Shown: positions 1-6,234 of the stretch, piece by piece
Layout of the letters: the number at the start of each line of letters is the position of its first letter
Position numbering within the stretch: the stretch's first letter is position 1
NCBI GenBank assembly: GCA_003512585.1
Contig: DOQE01000062.1
Span: forward strand, 1-6,234
Length of the DNA stretch: 6,234 nt
Direction of reading: 5' to 3'
DNA from: Bacillota bacterium
GTDB taxonomy: Bacteria; Bacillota_I; Bacilli_A; RFN20; CAG-826
The notes under the pieces: generated by a model
What the model saw: the letters and a program-made list of their open reading frames with translations, nothing else
Database searches by the model: none
Told to the model about the DNA's origin: nothing
Program-made: the position numbers and the translations under genes

Positions 1-40
1 GTTTCCATAAAAAATATTAATTAAAAAACCGCCACCCTAA

Positions 41-69
41 TTTTATTAGACGTTTTAAAAGTTTATAAT
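41..69 (+). promoter_or_regulatory. Probable sigma-A type promoter of the dnaE-polA-mutM operon
   Basis: Bases 64-69 are TATAAT, a perfect -10 hexamer. With a 17-base spacer the -35 position falls on TTTTAT at 41-46, a poor match to TTGACA; TTAGAC at 47-52 resembles it better but lies only 11 bases away, which is too close. There is no TG extension before the -10 box. The surrounding sequence is almost pure A+T, which could act as an UP-like element but also makes chance -10 matches likely. A start point about seven bases after the box would fall near base 76, only about four bases before the dnaE ATG. In bases 1-79 all three forward frames are closed by base 24, so no upstream gene overlaps. 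The position is an inference from sequence alone. Confidence 0.5.
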
Positions 70-79
70 AAGCCTAGTT

Positions 80-3000
80 ATGAATTTTTTACCATTGCAT
101 ACTTATTCTGGTTATTCCTATTTAAAAAGTGGGATATCTTTAGCTAGATTAATTTCAATCTATGCAAAAAAAGGATATAAATACGCGCCGATATGTGATT
201 TTAACACAATTACTGGCTTCCCTTATTTAACCGAATTATCATCTAAGCTTAACCTAAAACCTATATATGGAATGGATACAATCGTACATAAATACCATGT
301 TTCTTTTTATATTAAAAACGAGCAAGGCTACTTAAATTTATTAAAGATTATATATTTGTTAAACAAAGGGGAATTGGAAAGCAAAGCAATTGCATCTTAT
401 AATGATGGACTAATCTTAATCCTAGATGGAGGGAGAGGAGAGTTAAAAGAAAAACTAAGTAAGCACGATAATTCTTTATCCATAGAATTATCTAGCAAAT
501 TTTCCTCTTTTAAGGAAACATACATTGGAATCCCCTATTTATTAAATGAAAAAGAATATATCGATTTATTAAGAGATTTTGCTTCTAGATATGGCTATAT
601 TTCTTTAGCCTACCCTTTTATCCTTTACGAAAAAAAGCAAGATGCGATTGCTTTAGAAATAGTAAATGCAATAGCTTCCTCACACCAAATCAATATAAAA
701 AGCAAAGAAGGCGATAATTATTTTTTAGAAGAAGAAAAGTTAATAAATTATTATGACGATTCAGAATTATTTTCATGTAAGAAAATTGCTGAATCCATTG
801 ACTTTTCTTTTTATAAAAAAAGAGGAAAACTTCCTGTTTTTAAAAATGAATTGGGAATGGATAGCTCTTCTTATTTAGCTAAATTAGCCAAAGAAGGATT
901 GGCCAAAAAAATTAACCCCATTACAAAAGAATATGAAGATAGATTGAACTATGAATTGGATTTAATTTCTAAAATGGGGTATTCCGATTATTTTCTAATC
1001 GTATCCGATTATTGCAATAAAGCCAGGGAAATGGGGATTTTAATCGGCCCAGGAAGAGGATCATCTGCCGGCTCATTGGTTTCATTTTGCCTAGATATAG
1101 TAAAGGCAGACCCGATAAAGTTTGGCTTGCTTTTTGAAAGGTTTTTAAATCCGGAAAGAAAAACATTGCCTGATATCGATGTTGACTTCGAAGATATTAG
1201 AAGAGAAGAAATCATTACTTATTTAAAAGAAAAATATGGAGAAGATAAAGTTGCCCATATTTTAGTAATTCAATCTTTAGGGCCCAAGGCTTCCCTCCAC
1301 GATATTGGAAGAGTCTATAACATAGAAAATAGAGAAATAGATTTATTATCGAAAACATTGCTAGATTCTAAAATTAGTTTACGAGAATCATATAAAAAGA
1401 ATAAGCAATTCAAAGATTTAGTCGATAGCGATCCTTATTATTTAAATATAGTCTCCTTGGCCTCAAAAATAGAAAGCTTGCCAAGACAAAGCGGCTTGCA
1501 CCCTTCAGGAGTCATTTTAAATGGCGAAAATTTGGAAAGCGTTTTGCCAATTAAAAAAGAAGGAGATGGAGACTTAATTTGCTTTGAGGCCGAATATTTA
1601 GAAAAACAAGGCTTTTTAAAAATGGACTTATTAGGGATTAGATACCTAACTACAATCCATTCTTGCCTTGATTTAATCAAAAATAGAAGGGGCATTAGTT
1701 TGAAATATGAAGATTTGCCTTATGAGGATAGCAAAGCCATTGAACTAATTAGAAAAGGGTTAACGATTGGAATATTTCAACTTGAAAGCAAGGGAATGAA
1801 TAACGCAATAAAGATATTACGCCCCACTTCTTTTTCCGATATTGTAGCTTTAATAGCCTTATATAGACCTGGACCAATGGGGTTTATCCCTACTTATGCA
1901 AAAAGGAAGGAAGGGCTAGAAAAAGTAACATATTTAAATAAGGAAACGGAAGAAATATTATCTTCTACTTATGGCATTATCGTCTATCAAGAGCAAATAA
2001 TGCTGCTAGTTATGAAAATGGCTGGTCTATCTTTAGGAGAGGCCGATTTGTTTAGAAGAGCTATCGCCAAAAAAGATGAATCCGTATTAAAAGGATTAAG
2101 AAGCCAATTCATGGAAGGGTGTTTAAAAAAAGGTTATTCAAACGAAATAGCTTCGAAAACATTCGAACAAATCTATAAATTCGCTTCTTATGGCTTTAAT
2201 AAATCGCATTCTGTTTCCTACGCTTTCTTAGTATGCCAAATGGCTTATTTAAAGGCTTATTATCCCGAGGAATTCTATGCCTCTATTTTATCTAGTTTAG
2301 CTCCAACTGACCCCAAATTTAAATTAGCTTATCTAGAAGCTAAAAAAGTCGGCATTAAATTTATTCTGCCAGATATCAATATGGCCTCCACTTTCTTTTT
2401 GCCTTTAAAAGAAAAAGAAATAATGTTCCCTTTATCTTCTATAAACTTAAATGAATCCATGGGATTAGCTAGAAATATAATAAGGGAGAGAAAAGCTTTA
2501 GGACCTTTTTCGGATATTTTTTCTTTTGCCTCTAGAATGAAGCGTTATGGATTAAAAAAAGAAAGTTTCTTGCGTTTGATAGATGCGGGCTGTTTTGATA
2601 GTTTCCCCTTTAATAGGGCTAGCAAAAGATTAGCCGTTACACAAGCCTTAAGTTATGCAGAAATGATGCAAAACGAAGACGGTTCCTCTTTGCTAGATTT
2701 TAATTTTCCATTGCCAGAGATAAAACAAATCCAAGAAAACAAGGAAATGGATCTCTTATATGAAAAAGAGGCACTAGGTGTCATGGTTTCTTCCTCCTTG
2801 CTTAGTGAAAAAGAAGAAATTATAAAACATAATAATGCGAAGAGTTTGCAAGATATAGAAGAAGCTTCCTATCAATTTATTTGTGTTGGTATAGTTTCTA
2901 CACTTAAAGCTATATCCACAAAAAAAGGCAACAGAATGGCGTTTTTAAGCCTATATGATGATACAAGTCAAATGGAATTTACTCTTTTCCCATCAACTTA

Positions 3001-3109
3001 CGATACTTATTACCCTCTTTTAAAAGATGGCAACATCTTAATAATAAAAGGGCACAAAGACAATTATAAAAAAGAATCATATATCGTTGACGAAATAAGG
3101 AAAATATAG
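80..3109 (+). CDS. dnaE: DNA polymerase III subunit alpha (DnaE, Firmicutes/Mollicutes-like short form)
   Basis: This is a C-family DNA polymerase that copies DNA at the replication fork; in Firmicutes DnaE works beside PolC, extending primers and synthesising the lagging strand. Domains in order: a degenerate PHP domain (about 1-225), palm with GPGRGSSAGSLV (323-334) and PDIDVDF (364-370), fingers with YRPGPM (595-600), GEADLFRRAIAKK (653-665) and FASYGFNKSHSVSYA (701-715), a helix-hairpin-helix region (about 760-850) and an OB fold (about 930-1005). The three catalytic aspartates are D365, D367 and D516 (in KMDLLG). At 1009 residues it is about 100 shorter than B. subtilis DnaE, mostly in the N-terminal part, and it ends at the OB fold without the tau-binding tail of E. 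coli alpha. The start is well fixed: an in-frame TAA lies at 56-58 and no ATG, GTG or TTG occurs in frame before ATG80. There is no Shine-Dalgarno sequence, since bases 42-79 contain no GG. It stops with TAG and contains no tryptophan. Confidence 0.97.
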   Translation: MNFLPLHTYSGYSYLKSGISLARLISIYAKKGYKYAPICDFNTITGFPYLTELSSKLNLKPIYGMDTIVHKYHVSFYIKNEQGYLNLLKIIYLLNKGELESKAIASYNDGLILILDGGRGELKEKLSKHDNSLSIELSSKFSSFKETYIGIPYLLNEKEYIDLLRDFASRYGYISLAYPFILYEKKQDAIALEIVNAIASSHQINIKSKEGDNYFLEEEKLINYYDDSELFSCKKIAESIDFSFYKKRGKLPVFKNELGMDSSSYLAKLAKEGLAKKINPITKEYEDRLNYELDLISKMGYSDYFLIVSDYCNKAREMGILIGPGRGSSAGSLVSFCLDIVKADPIKFGLLFERFLNPERKTLPDIDVDFEDIRREEIITYLKEKYGEDKVAHILVIQSLGPKASLHDIGRVYNIENREIDLLSKTLLDSKISLRESYKKNKQFKDLVDSDPYYLNIVSLASKIESLPRQSGLHPSGVILNGENLESVLPIKKEGDGDLICFEAEYLEKQGFLKMDLLGIRYLTTIHSCLDLIKNRRGISLKYEDLPYEDSKAIELIRKGLTIGIFQLESKGMNNAIKILRPTSFSDIVALIALYRPGPMGFIPTYAKRKEGLEKVTYLNKETEEILSSTYGIIVYQEQIMLLVMKMAGLSLGEADLFRRAIAKKDESVLKGLRSQFMEGCLKKGYSNEIASKTFEQIYKFASYGFNKSHSVSYAFLVCQMAYLKAYYPEEFYASILSSLAPTDPKFKLAYLEAKKVGIKFILPDINMASTFFLPLKEKEIMFPLSSINLNESMGLARNIIRERKALGPFSDIFSFASRMKRYGLKKESFLRLIDAGCFDSFPFNRASKRLAVTQALSYAEMMQNEDGSSLLDFNFPLPEIKQIQENKEMDLLYEKEALGVMVSSSLLSEKEEIIKHNNAKSLQDIEEASYQFICVGIVSTLKAISTKKGNRMAFLSLYDDTSQMEFTLFPSTYDTYYPLLKDGNILIIKGHKDNYKKESYIVDEIRKI

Positions 3110-3114
3110 AAAGG
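3108..3114 (+). promoter_or_regulatory. Ribosome binding site of polA, overlapping the dnaE stop
   Basis: AGAAAGG matches seven bases of the anti-Shine-Dalgarno complement AGAAAGGAGG, although the usual GGAGG core is missing (GGGC follows instead). It begins inside the dnaE TAG codon (3107-3109) and ends six bases before ATG3121. A ribosome finishing dnaE therefore covers this site, which points to translational coupling of polA to dnaE. Confidence 0.65.
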
Positions 3115-3120
3115 GCAAGC

Positions 3121-5727
3121 ATGAATAAATTAATTATAATAGACGGAAACTCTCTTTTGTTTAGAGCCTTTTATGCCACAAGCTTCAATGGTCCTGAATC
3201 CATAATGAGAACAAGCTTTAATCAGCCTACCAATGCCATTTTTGCCTTTGGTAACATGATTTTAAAAATATTATCAAAACTAGAAAAAGATAATGGCCTC
3301 TTCGTTGGTTTTGATAGCGATTCCTTAACGTTTAGAAAAGAAGAATTTGCCTCTTATAAAGCCAATAGAAAACCATGCCCGGAAGAACTTAAAAGCCAAT
3401 TTCCTTTATCTAGGGATTTCTTGACTTCTTTATCGATACCTCATTTTGAATTACACGGGGTTGAGGCCGACGATATTTGCGGCACATTAGCTAAAGCCGC
3501 TTCAAAAGAAGGCATTAAAGTAGAGATTTATACTTCCGATAGAGATTATTTGCAATTAATTGATAACAATATTTCTATTGACTTGCCCATAAAAGGATTA
3601 AGCGAATTAGAAAACATTAACGAAGCTAATATATTTGAAAAATTTGGGTTTTATCCATTGCAAACAATTGATTATAAAGGGCTTAGAGGGGATTCAAGCG
3701 ATAACCTTCCCGGAATTCCAGGCATAGGAGAAGTAACGGCTAAAAAGCTGTTAGGGGAATATTCATCGTTTGATTCCATTATCAATGCCGCAAAAAATGG
3801 AAAAATAAAAGGCAAGACCGGTCAAAAAATTATCGAAGGAGAAGCGTTAGGAAGAGAATGCTTAAAACTTGCCACAATTAAGCTAGACGTCCCCCTTCCT
3901 TTCAAATTAGAAGACCTAGTTTATAAAGGATATGAATATAGTAAGGCCAAATCATTTACCTCAAAATACGAATTAAGGCAATTAGAAGCAAAATTATCTT
4001 CTTCTAATTATGGAAAAAAAGAAAGAAAGCCTCTCGAAGTAGAAATCGTTAGCAAAACAAATAGCATTGAAATTACGGATTCTTTTGGGTTTGCCCTAGA
4101 TATGGAACAAGGAGATTATTTTAATAAATCCCCTTTGGGAATAGCTATTTTTACTAAAGGAAAATCTTTATATGTTCCCTTTGAAATTTTTATAAAAGAC
4201 AAGCTACTTTTAAATTATTTTGAAGACGAGAGCATTAAAAAAACTACTTATGATTTAAAAAGAACCTTAGTTGTCTTTTCTAAATACAATATCAAGCTAA
4301 AGGGAGAAATATTTGACGCGATGCTAGCTTGCTATGTTTTAGATTCTTCCATCGCCTCTAGTCCAGAAAGTAGCTTTGACTATTTTGGTATAGCATTAGA
4401 AGAAGATAAATTAGACTTATTATCGACTTATCATCACCTTTCTTCCTCTTCTATTGCCAAGGCTAGTTTCGAAATAAAAGAAAAAGCGATTTCCTTATTA
4501 AGGCAAAATGAGCAATGGGATCTATATGAAAAAATAGAAATGCCTTTGACTAAAGTATTAGCCAAGATGGAAATAGAAGGTTTTCCTTTGGATAAAGAAG
4601 AATTAGAAAAATATGGCAAGGAATTCGCGGATAAAGAAAACAAGGAAAAAGAAGAGCTATTTAAAATTGCAGGCCATGAATTTAATCCTGCCTCGCCAAA
4701 ACAAGTTTCCACGATTCTTTTTGATGAACTAAAATTAAAATCCGATAAAGGGAAAGGCACTTCAAGCGACATCTTGCTTTCTTTAACTAGCCAAAGCGAT
4801 TTCCCTTCTCACCTTCTTCAATATAGAAAATATGCAAAATTATTAGGAACTTATGTAGATGGATTTATCCCCTACATTAAAGAAGATGAGAAAGTTCACA
4901 CAATATTTAATCAAGCCCTTACTTCAACCGGAAGATTATCTTCTTCCAATCCAAATTTACAAAACATATCAGGAAAAGATGAGGAAGGCTTGAAAGTTAA
5001 ATCGTGTTTCCATTATAACGAAACGAAAACAAAAATCCTTTCTCTAGATTATTCTCAAATAGAATTGAGAGTATTGGCTTCTTTATCAAACTGTAAACCC
5101 TATATTGATATTTTTTCTACCTCTAGAGACATCCATTCAGAAACAGCAAGAAAAGTTTTTAATTTAAAAGAAGATGAACCCGTATCTCATTCTTATAGAA
5201 AAAAAGCAAAAGCCATAAATTTTGCCATTATCTATGGAACTACCCCCTATGGATTAAGCGAACAAATAGGTTCCACCCCTGCTGAAGCCGCAGATTTAAT
5301 CAAGTCTTTTTATGTTCATTATAAAGATATAGCCACCTATCTTTCTTCGATAATTAGCAATGTGGAAACAAAAGGATATGTCGAAACCATGTTTGGAAGA
5401 AGAAGATATCTCCCTGATATTGTTTCCTCTAACTATGCCAAAAGAGAAGCTGCCAAAAGAGCGGCCTTAAACGCTCCTGTCCAAGGCAGCGCGGCCGATT
5501 TAATAAAAATAGCCATGATTGAAGTTGATAAATTCTTAACTGAACATAACTATAAAACAAAGATGGTTTTGCAAATTCACGATGAACTAGTATTTGCCCT
5601 AGACGAGGAAGAAGCTTCCTTTTTGCCAGCAAAATTAAAAGAAATAATGGATAACTGTGTCAAATTGAAAGTCAAGTTAGATGCCGTTCCGTCTCTTGGC
5701 AATAATTTTGCAGAAACAAAGGAGTAA
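3121..5727 (+). CDS. polA: DNA polymerase I, full length, with 5' nuclease and inactive-looking proofreading domain
   Basis: PolA removes RNA primers and fills gaps in replication and excision repair. The FEN-type 5' nuclease (1 to about 290) has its acidic set: D8, D65, E115, D117, D118, D140, D142, D191 and D194, plus K80/R83 of YKANRKP and a helix-hairpin-helix near 195-211. A 3'-5' exonuclease-like domain (about 305-470) keeps D327 and E329 of motif I, but the later catalytic aspartates appear replaced (T382, and F450 by approximate alignment), so proofreading is probably lost, as in Bacillus Pol I. The A-family polymerase (about 475-868) has TGRLSSSNPNLQNI (603-616), motif A with D643 and E648, O helix R693, K697, F701, Y705, and motif C HDE (820-822). 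The length of 868 is close to the Bacillus enzymes (about 880). Oddities: A702 replaces the usual O-helix glycine, ISGK (616-619) replaces IPxR, and the C-terminal conserved Trp is Phe863. The gene's only Trp is W466. It lies 11 bases after dnaE and 5 before mutM, so it is operonic. Confidence 0.97.
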   Translation: MNKLIIIDGNSLLFRAFYATSFNGPESIMRTSFNQPTNAIFAFGNMILKILSKLEKDNGLFVGFDSDSLTFRKEEFASYKANRKPCPEELKSQFPLSRDFLTSLSIPHFELHGVEADDICGTLAKAASKEGIKVEIYTSDRDYLQLIDNNISIDLPIKGLSELENINEANIFEKFGFYPLQTIDYKGLRGDSSDNLPGIPGIGEVTAKKLLGEYSSFDSIINAAKNGKIKGKTGQKIIEGEALGRECLKLATIKLDVPLPFKLEDLVYKGYEYSKAKSFTSKYELRQLEAKLSSSNYGKKERKPLEVEIVSKTNSIEITDSFGFALDMEQGDYFNKSPLGIAIFTKGKSLYVPFEIFIKDKLLLNYFEDESIKKTTYDLKRTLVVFSKYNIKLKGEIFDAMLACYVLDSSIASSPESSFDYFGIALEEDKLDLLSTYHHLSSSSIAKASFEIKEKAISLLRQNEQWDLYEKIEMPLTKVLAKMEIEGFPLDKEELEKYGKEFADKENKEKEELFKIAGHEFNPASPKQVSTILFDELKLKSDKGKGTSSDILLSLTSQSDFPSHLLQYRKYAKLLGTYVDGFIPYIKEDEKVHTIFNQALTSTGRLSSSNPNLQNISGKDEEGLKVKSCFHYNETKTKILSLDYSQIELRVLASLSNCKPYIDIFSTSRDIHSETARKVFNLKEDEPVSHSYRKKAKAINFAIIYGTTPYGLSEQIGSTPAEAADLIKSFYVHYKDIATYLSSIISNVETKGYVETMFGRRRYLPDIVSSNYAKREAAKRAALNAPVQGSAADLIKIAMIEVDKFLTEHNYKTKMVLQIHDELVFALDEEEASFLPAKLKEIMDNCVKLKVKLDAVPSLGNNFAETKE
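5718..5724 (+). promoter_or_regulatory. Ribosome binding site of mutM, inside the polA 3' end
   Basis: AAAGGAG is a strong Shine-Dalgarno match ending eight bases before ATG5733. It is embedded in the last sense codons of polA (encoding K867 and E868) and directly precedes its TAA stop, so mutM translation is probably coupled to polA. It fixes ATG5733 as the mutM start, agreeing with the invariant PELPEVET N-terminus. Confidence 0.85.
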
Positions 5728-5732
5728 AAATT

Positions 5733-6234
5733 ATGCCAGAATTGCCGGAAGTGGAAACATTTAAAAAAGCATTAGAACCCGCCTTATTAAATAGGACTAT
5801 CCAATCCATTAATCTAATTTATGAGAAAACTATTTCAACAAACAAAGATGAATTTCTCTCTATTTTAAAAAATAAAAAAATAACTAAATTAGGTCGAAAA
5901 GGGAAATTTCTATTATTTTTCCTTTCTTCTCCATATGTGTTAATCTCCCATTTAAGGATGGAAGGCAAGTTTTTTGTCGAACCAAAAGAAGAAAAAAGAA
6001 AAAAGCACGATTTAGTCGAATTCAATTTAGATAACGACACCAAACTAGTTTATAACGACGTAAGAAAATTCGGGTTTATCGGATTATATAAAGCCTCTTC
6101 CTATCTAAAGGATTCGCCTTTAAGTAATCTTGGCAAAGAGCCATTTGAAATTAGTAAAGAAGAATTATTTATTGGCCTGCACAAAAGAAAAGCAGAAATT
6201 AAAGAAGCCTTATTAGATCAAACCATAATGTCGT
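5733..6234 (+). CDS. mutM: Formamidopyrimidine-DNA glycosylase (MutM/Fpg), N-terminal part, cut by the window edge
   Basis: MutM is a bifunctional glycosylase/AP lyase that excises 8-oxoguanine paired with C and ring-opened purines, then cleaves the backbone by beta,delta-elimination. The 167 visible residues match the family throughout. They include MPELPEVET, where Pro2 becomes the catalytic N-terminal nucleophile after Met removal and Glu3 is the catalytic acid; GRKGKFLL (54-61) with the conserved beta-hairpin Lys58; and HLRMEGKF (73-80). LVYNDVRKFGF (105-115) carries Arg111 and Phe113, which with Met76 form the lesion-probing, void-filling triad. LGKEP (133-137) and KRKAEIKEALLDQ (151-163) lead into the H2TH motif. 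The frame is open to the edge; the expected full length is about 270-280 residues, so the rest of the H2TH and the C-terminal four-cysteine zinc finger lie outside. The PN-type start and intact Met-Arg-Phe triad favour true MutM over endonuclease VIII (Nei). It is the third gene of the operon, 5 bases after polA, where the repair gap it creates can be filled by PolA. Confidence 0.95.
   Translation, partial: MPELPEVETFKKALEPALLNRTIQSINLIYEKTISTNKDEFLSILKNKKITKLGRKGKFLLFFLSSPYVLISHLRMEGKFFVEPKEEKRKKHDLVEFNLDNDTKLVYNDVRKFGFIGLYKASSYLKDSPLSNLGKEPFEISKEELFIGLHKRKAEIKEALLDQTIMS

Noticed and set aside
6..8. Possible divergent minus-strand gene starting with ATG at base 8
   Set aside because: Only two codons are visible before the window edge and no ribosome binding site lies at a suitable distance; it cannot be supported.
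969..1215. Two overlapping minus-strand open frames (65 and 68 aa) over the DnaE catalytic palm
   Set aside because: They lie wholly inside the conserved GPGRGSS/PDIDVDF region of dnaE, have no recognisable motif, and are antisense shadows.
1438..1695. Minus-strand open frame of 85 aa
   Set aside because: It is antisense to the conserved DnaE segment with the third catalytic Asp; no family resemblance and no independent context.
4434..4772. Minus-strand open frame of 112 aa, Ser- and Phe-rich
   Set aside because: Its composition is what the complement of Glu/Lys-rich polA codons gives (GAA read as TTC/TCT). No domain is visible and the + strand frame is clearly PolA.
2858..5620. Shared 13-base string GAAGAAGCTTCCT in dnaE (2858-2870) and polA (5608-5620)
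   Set aside because: Both copies encode Glu-Glu-Ala-Ser in frame and there is no extended similarity around them; chance in codon-biased sequence.
5429..5632. Minus-strand open frame of 67 aa
   Set aside because: Antisense to the conserved NAPVQGSAADL and HDE motifs of PolA; a shadow.
5819..6043. Minus-strand open frame of 74 aa
   Set aside because: Antisense to mutM, whose + strand reading contains the family motifs HLRMEGK and RKFG.
80..6234. Alternative genetic code (TGA as Trp, or AGG as Met)
   Set aside because: All three frames are open without any in-frame TGA, the only Trp is TGG, and AGG occurs at conserved Arg sites such as FERFLNPER in DnaE and HLRMEG in MutM. CGG cannot be judged because it is never used.

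Overview
The window is AT-rich (by eye about one third G+C) and tightly packed, with three genes on the + strand and no supportable gene on the minus strand. They are dnaE (replicative-type DNA polymerase III alpha subunit, 1009 aa), polA (DNA polymerase I, 868 aa) and the first 167 codons of mutM/fpg (formamidopyrimidine-DNA glycosylase), which runs off the right edge. A low-G+C Firmicutes/Bacilli bacterium close to the Mollicutes/Erysipelotrichia side is the best guess. The grounds are the AT-rich codons (TTA, AAA, AGA dominant), the short DnaE ending at the OB fold, and the order dnaE-polA-mutM, which I recall from mycoplasmas and relatives. Unlike the reduced mycoplasma locus, where only the 5' nuclease part of polA remains, this polA is full length. 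The standard genetic code fits: there is no in-frame TGA, AGG sits at conserved arginines, and the only Trp codon is TGG.

Layout: bases 1-79 are a short upstream region with no open frame entering from the left beyond base 24. It carries a perfect TATAAT box very close to the dnaE start and no Shine-Dalgarno sequence. dnaE (80-3109) is followed after 11 bases by polA (3121-5727), and polA after 5 bases by mutM (5733 onward). The ribosome binding sites of polA and mutM overlap the end of the preceding gene, so the three genes are almost certainly one operon with coupled translation.

Together the genes form a DNA synthesis and repair unit. DnaE extends primers or replicates, PolA removes RNA primers and fills gaps with its 5' nuclease and polymerase domains, and MutM excises oxidised purines, leaving a gap that PolA can fill. 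The PHP domain of DnaE and the 3'-5' exonuclease-like domain of PolA both look catalytically degenerate, so neither polymerase is likely to proofread; I infer that PolC or another exonuclease elsewhere in the genome does so.

I found no mobile element, CRISPR array, RNA gene or undescribed multi-gene system. The points worth a second look are the apparently leaderless dnaE start, the extreme scarcity of tryptophan (1 in 2044 residues) together with no in-frame CGG codon, some unusual residues at conserved PolA positions, and the apparent cap on A-runs at seven.
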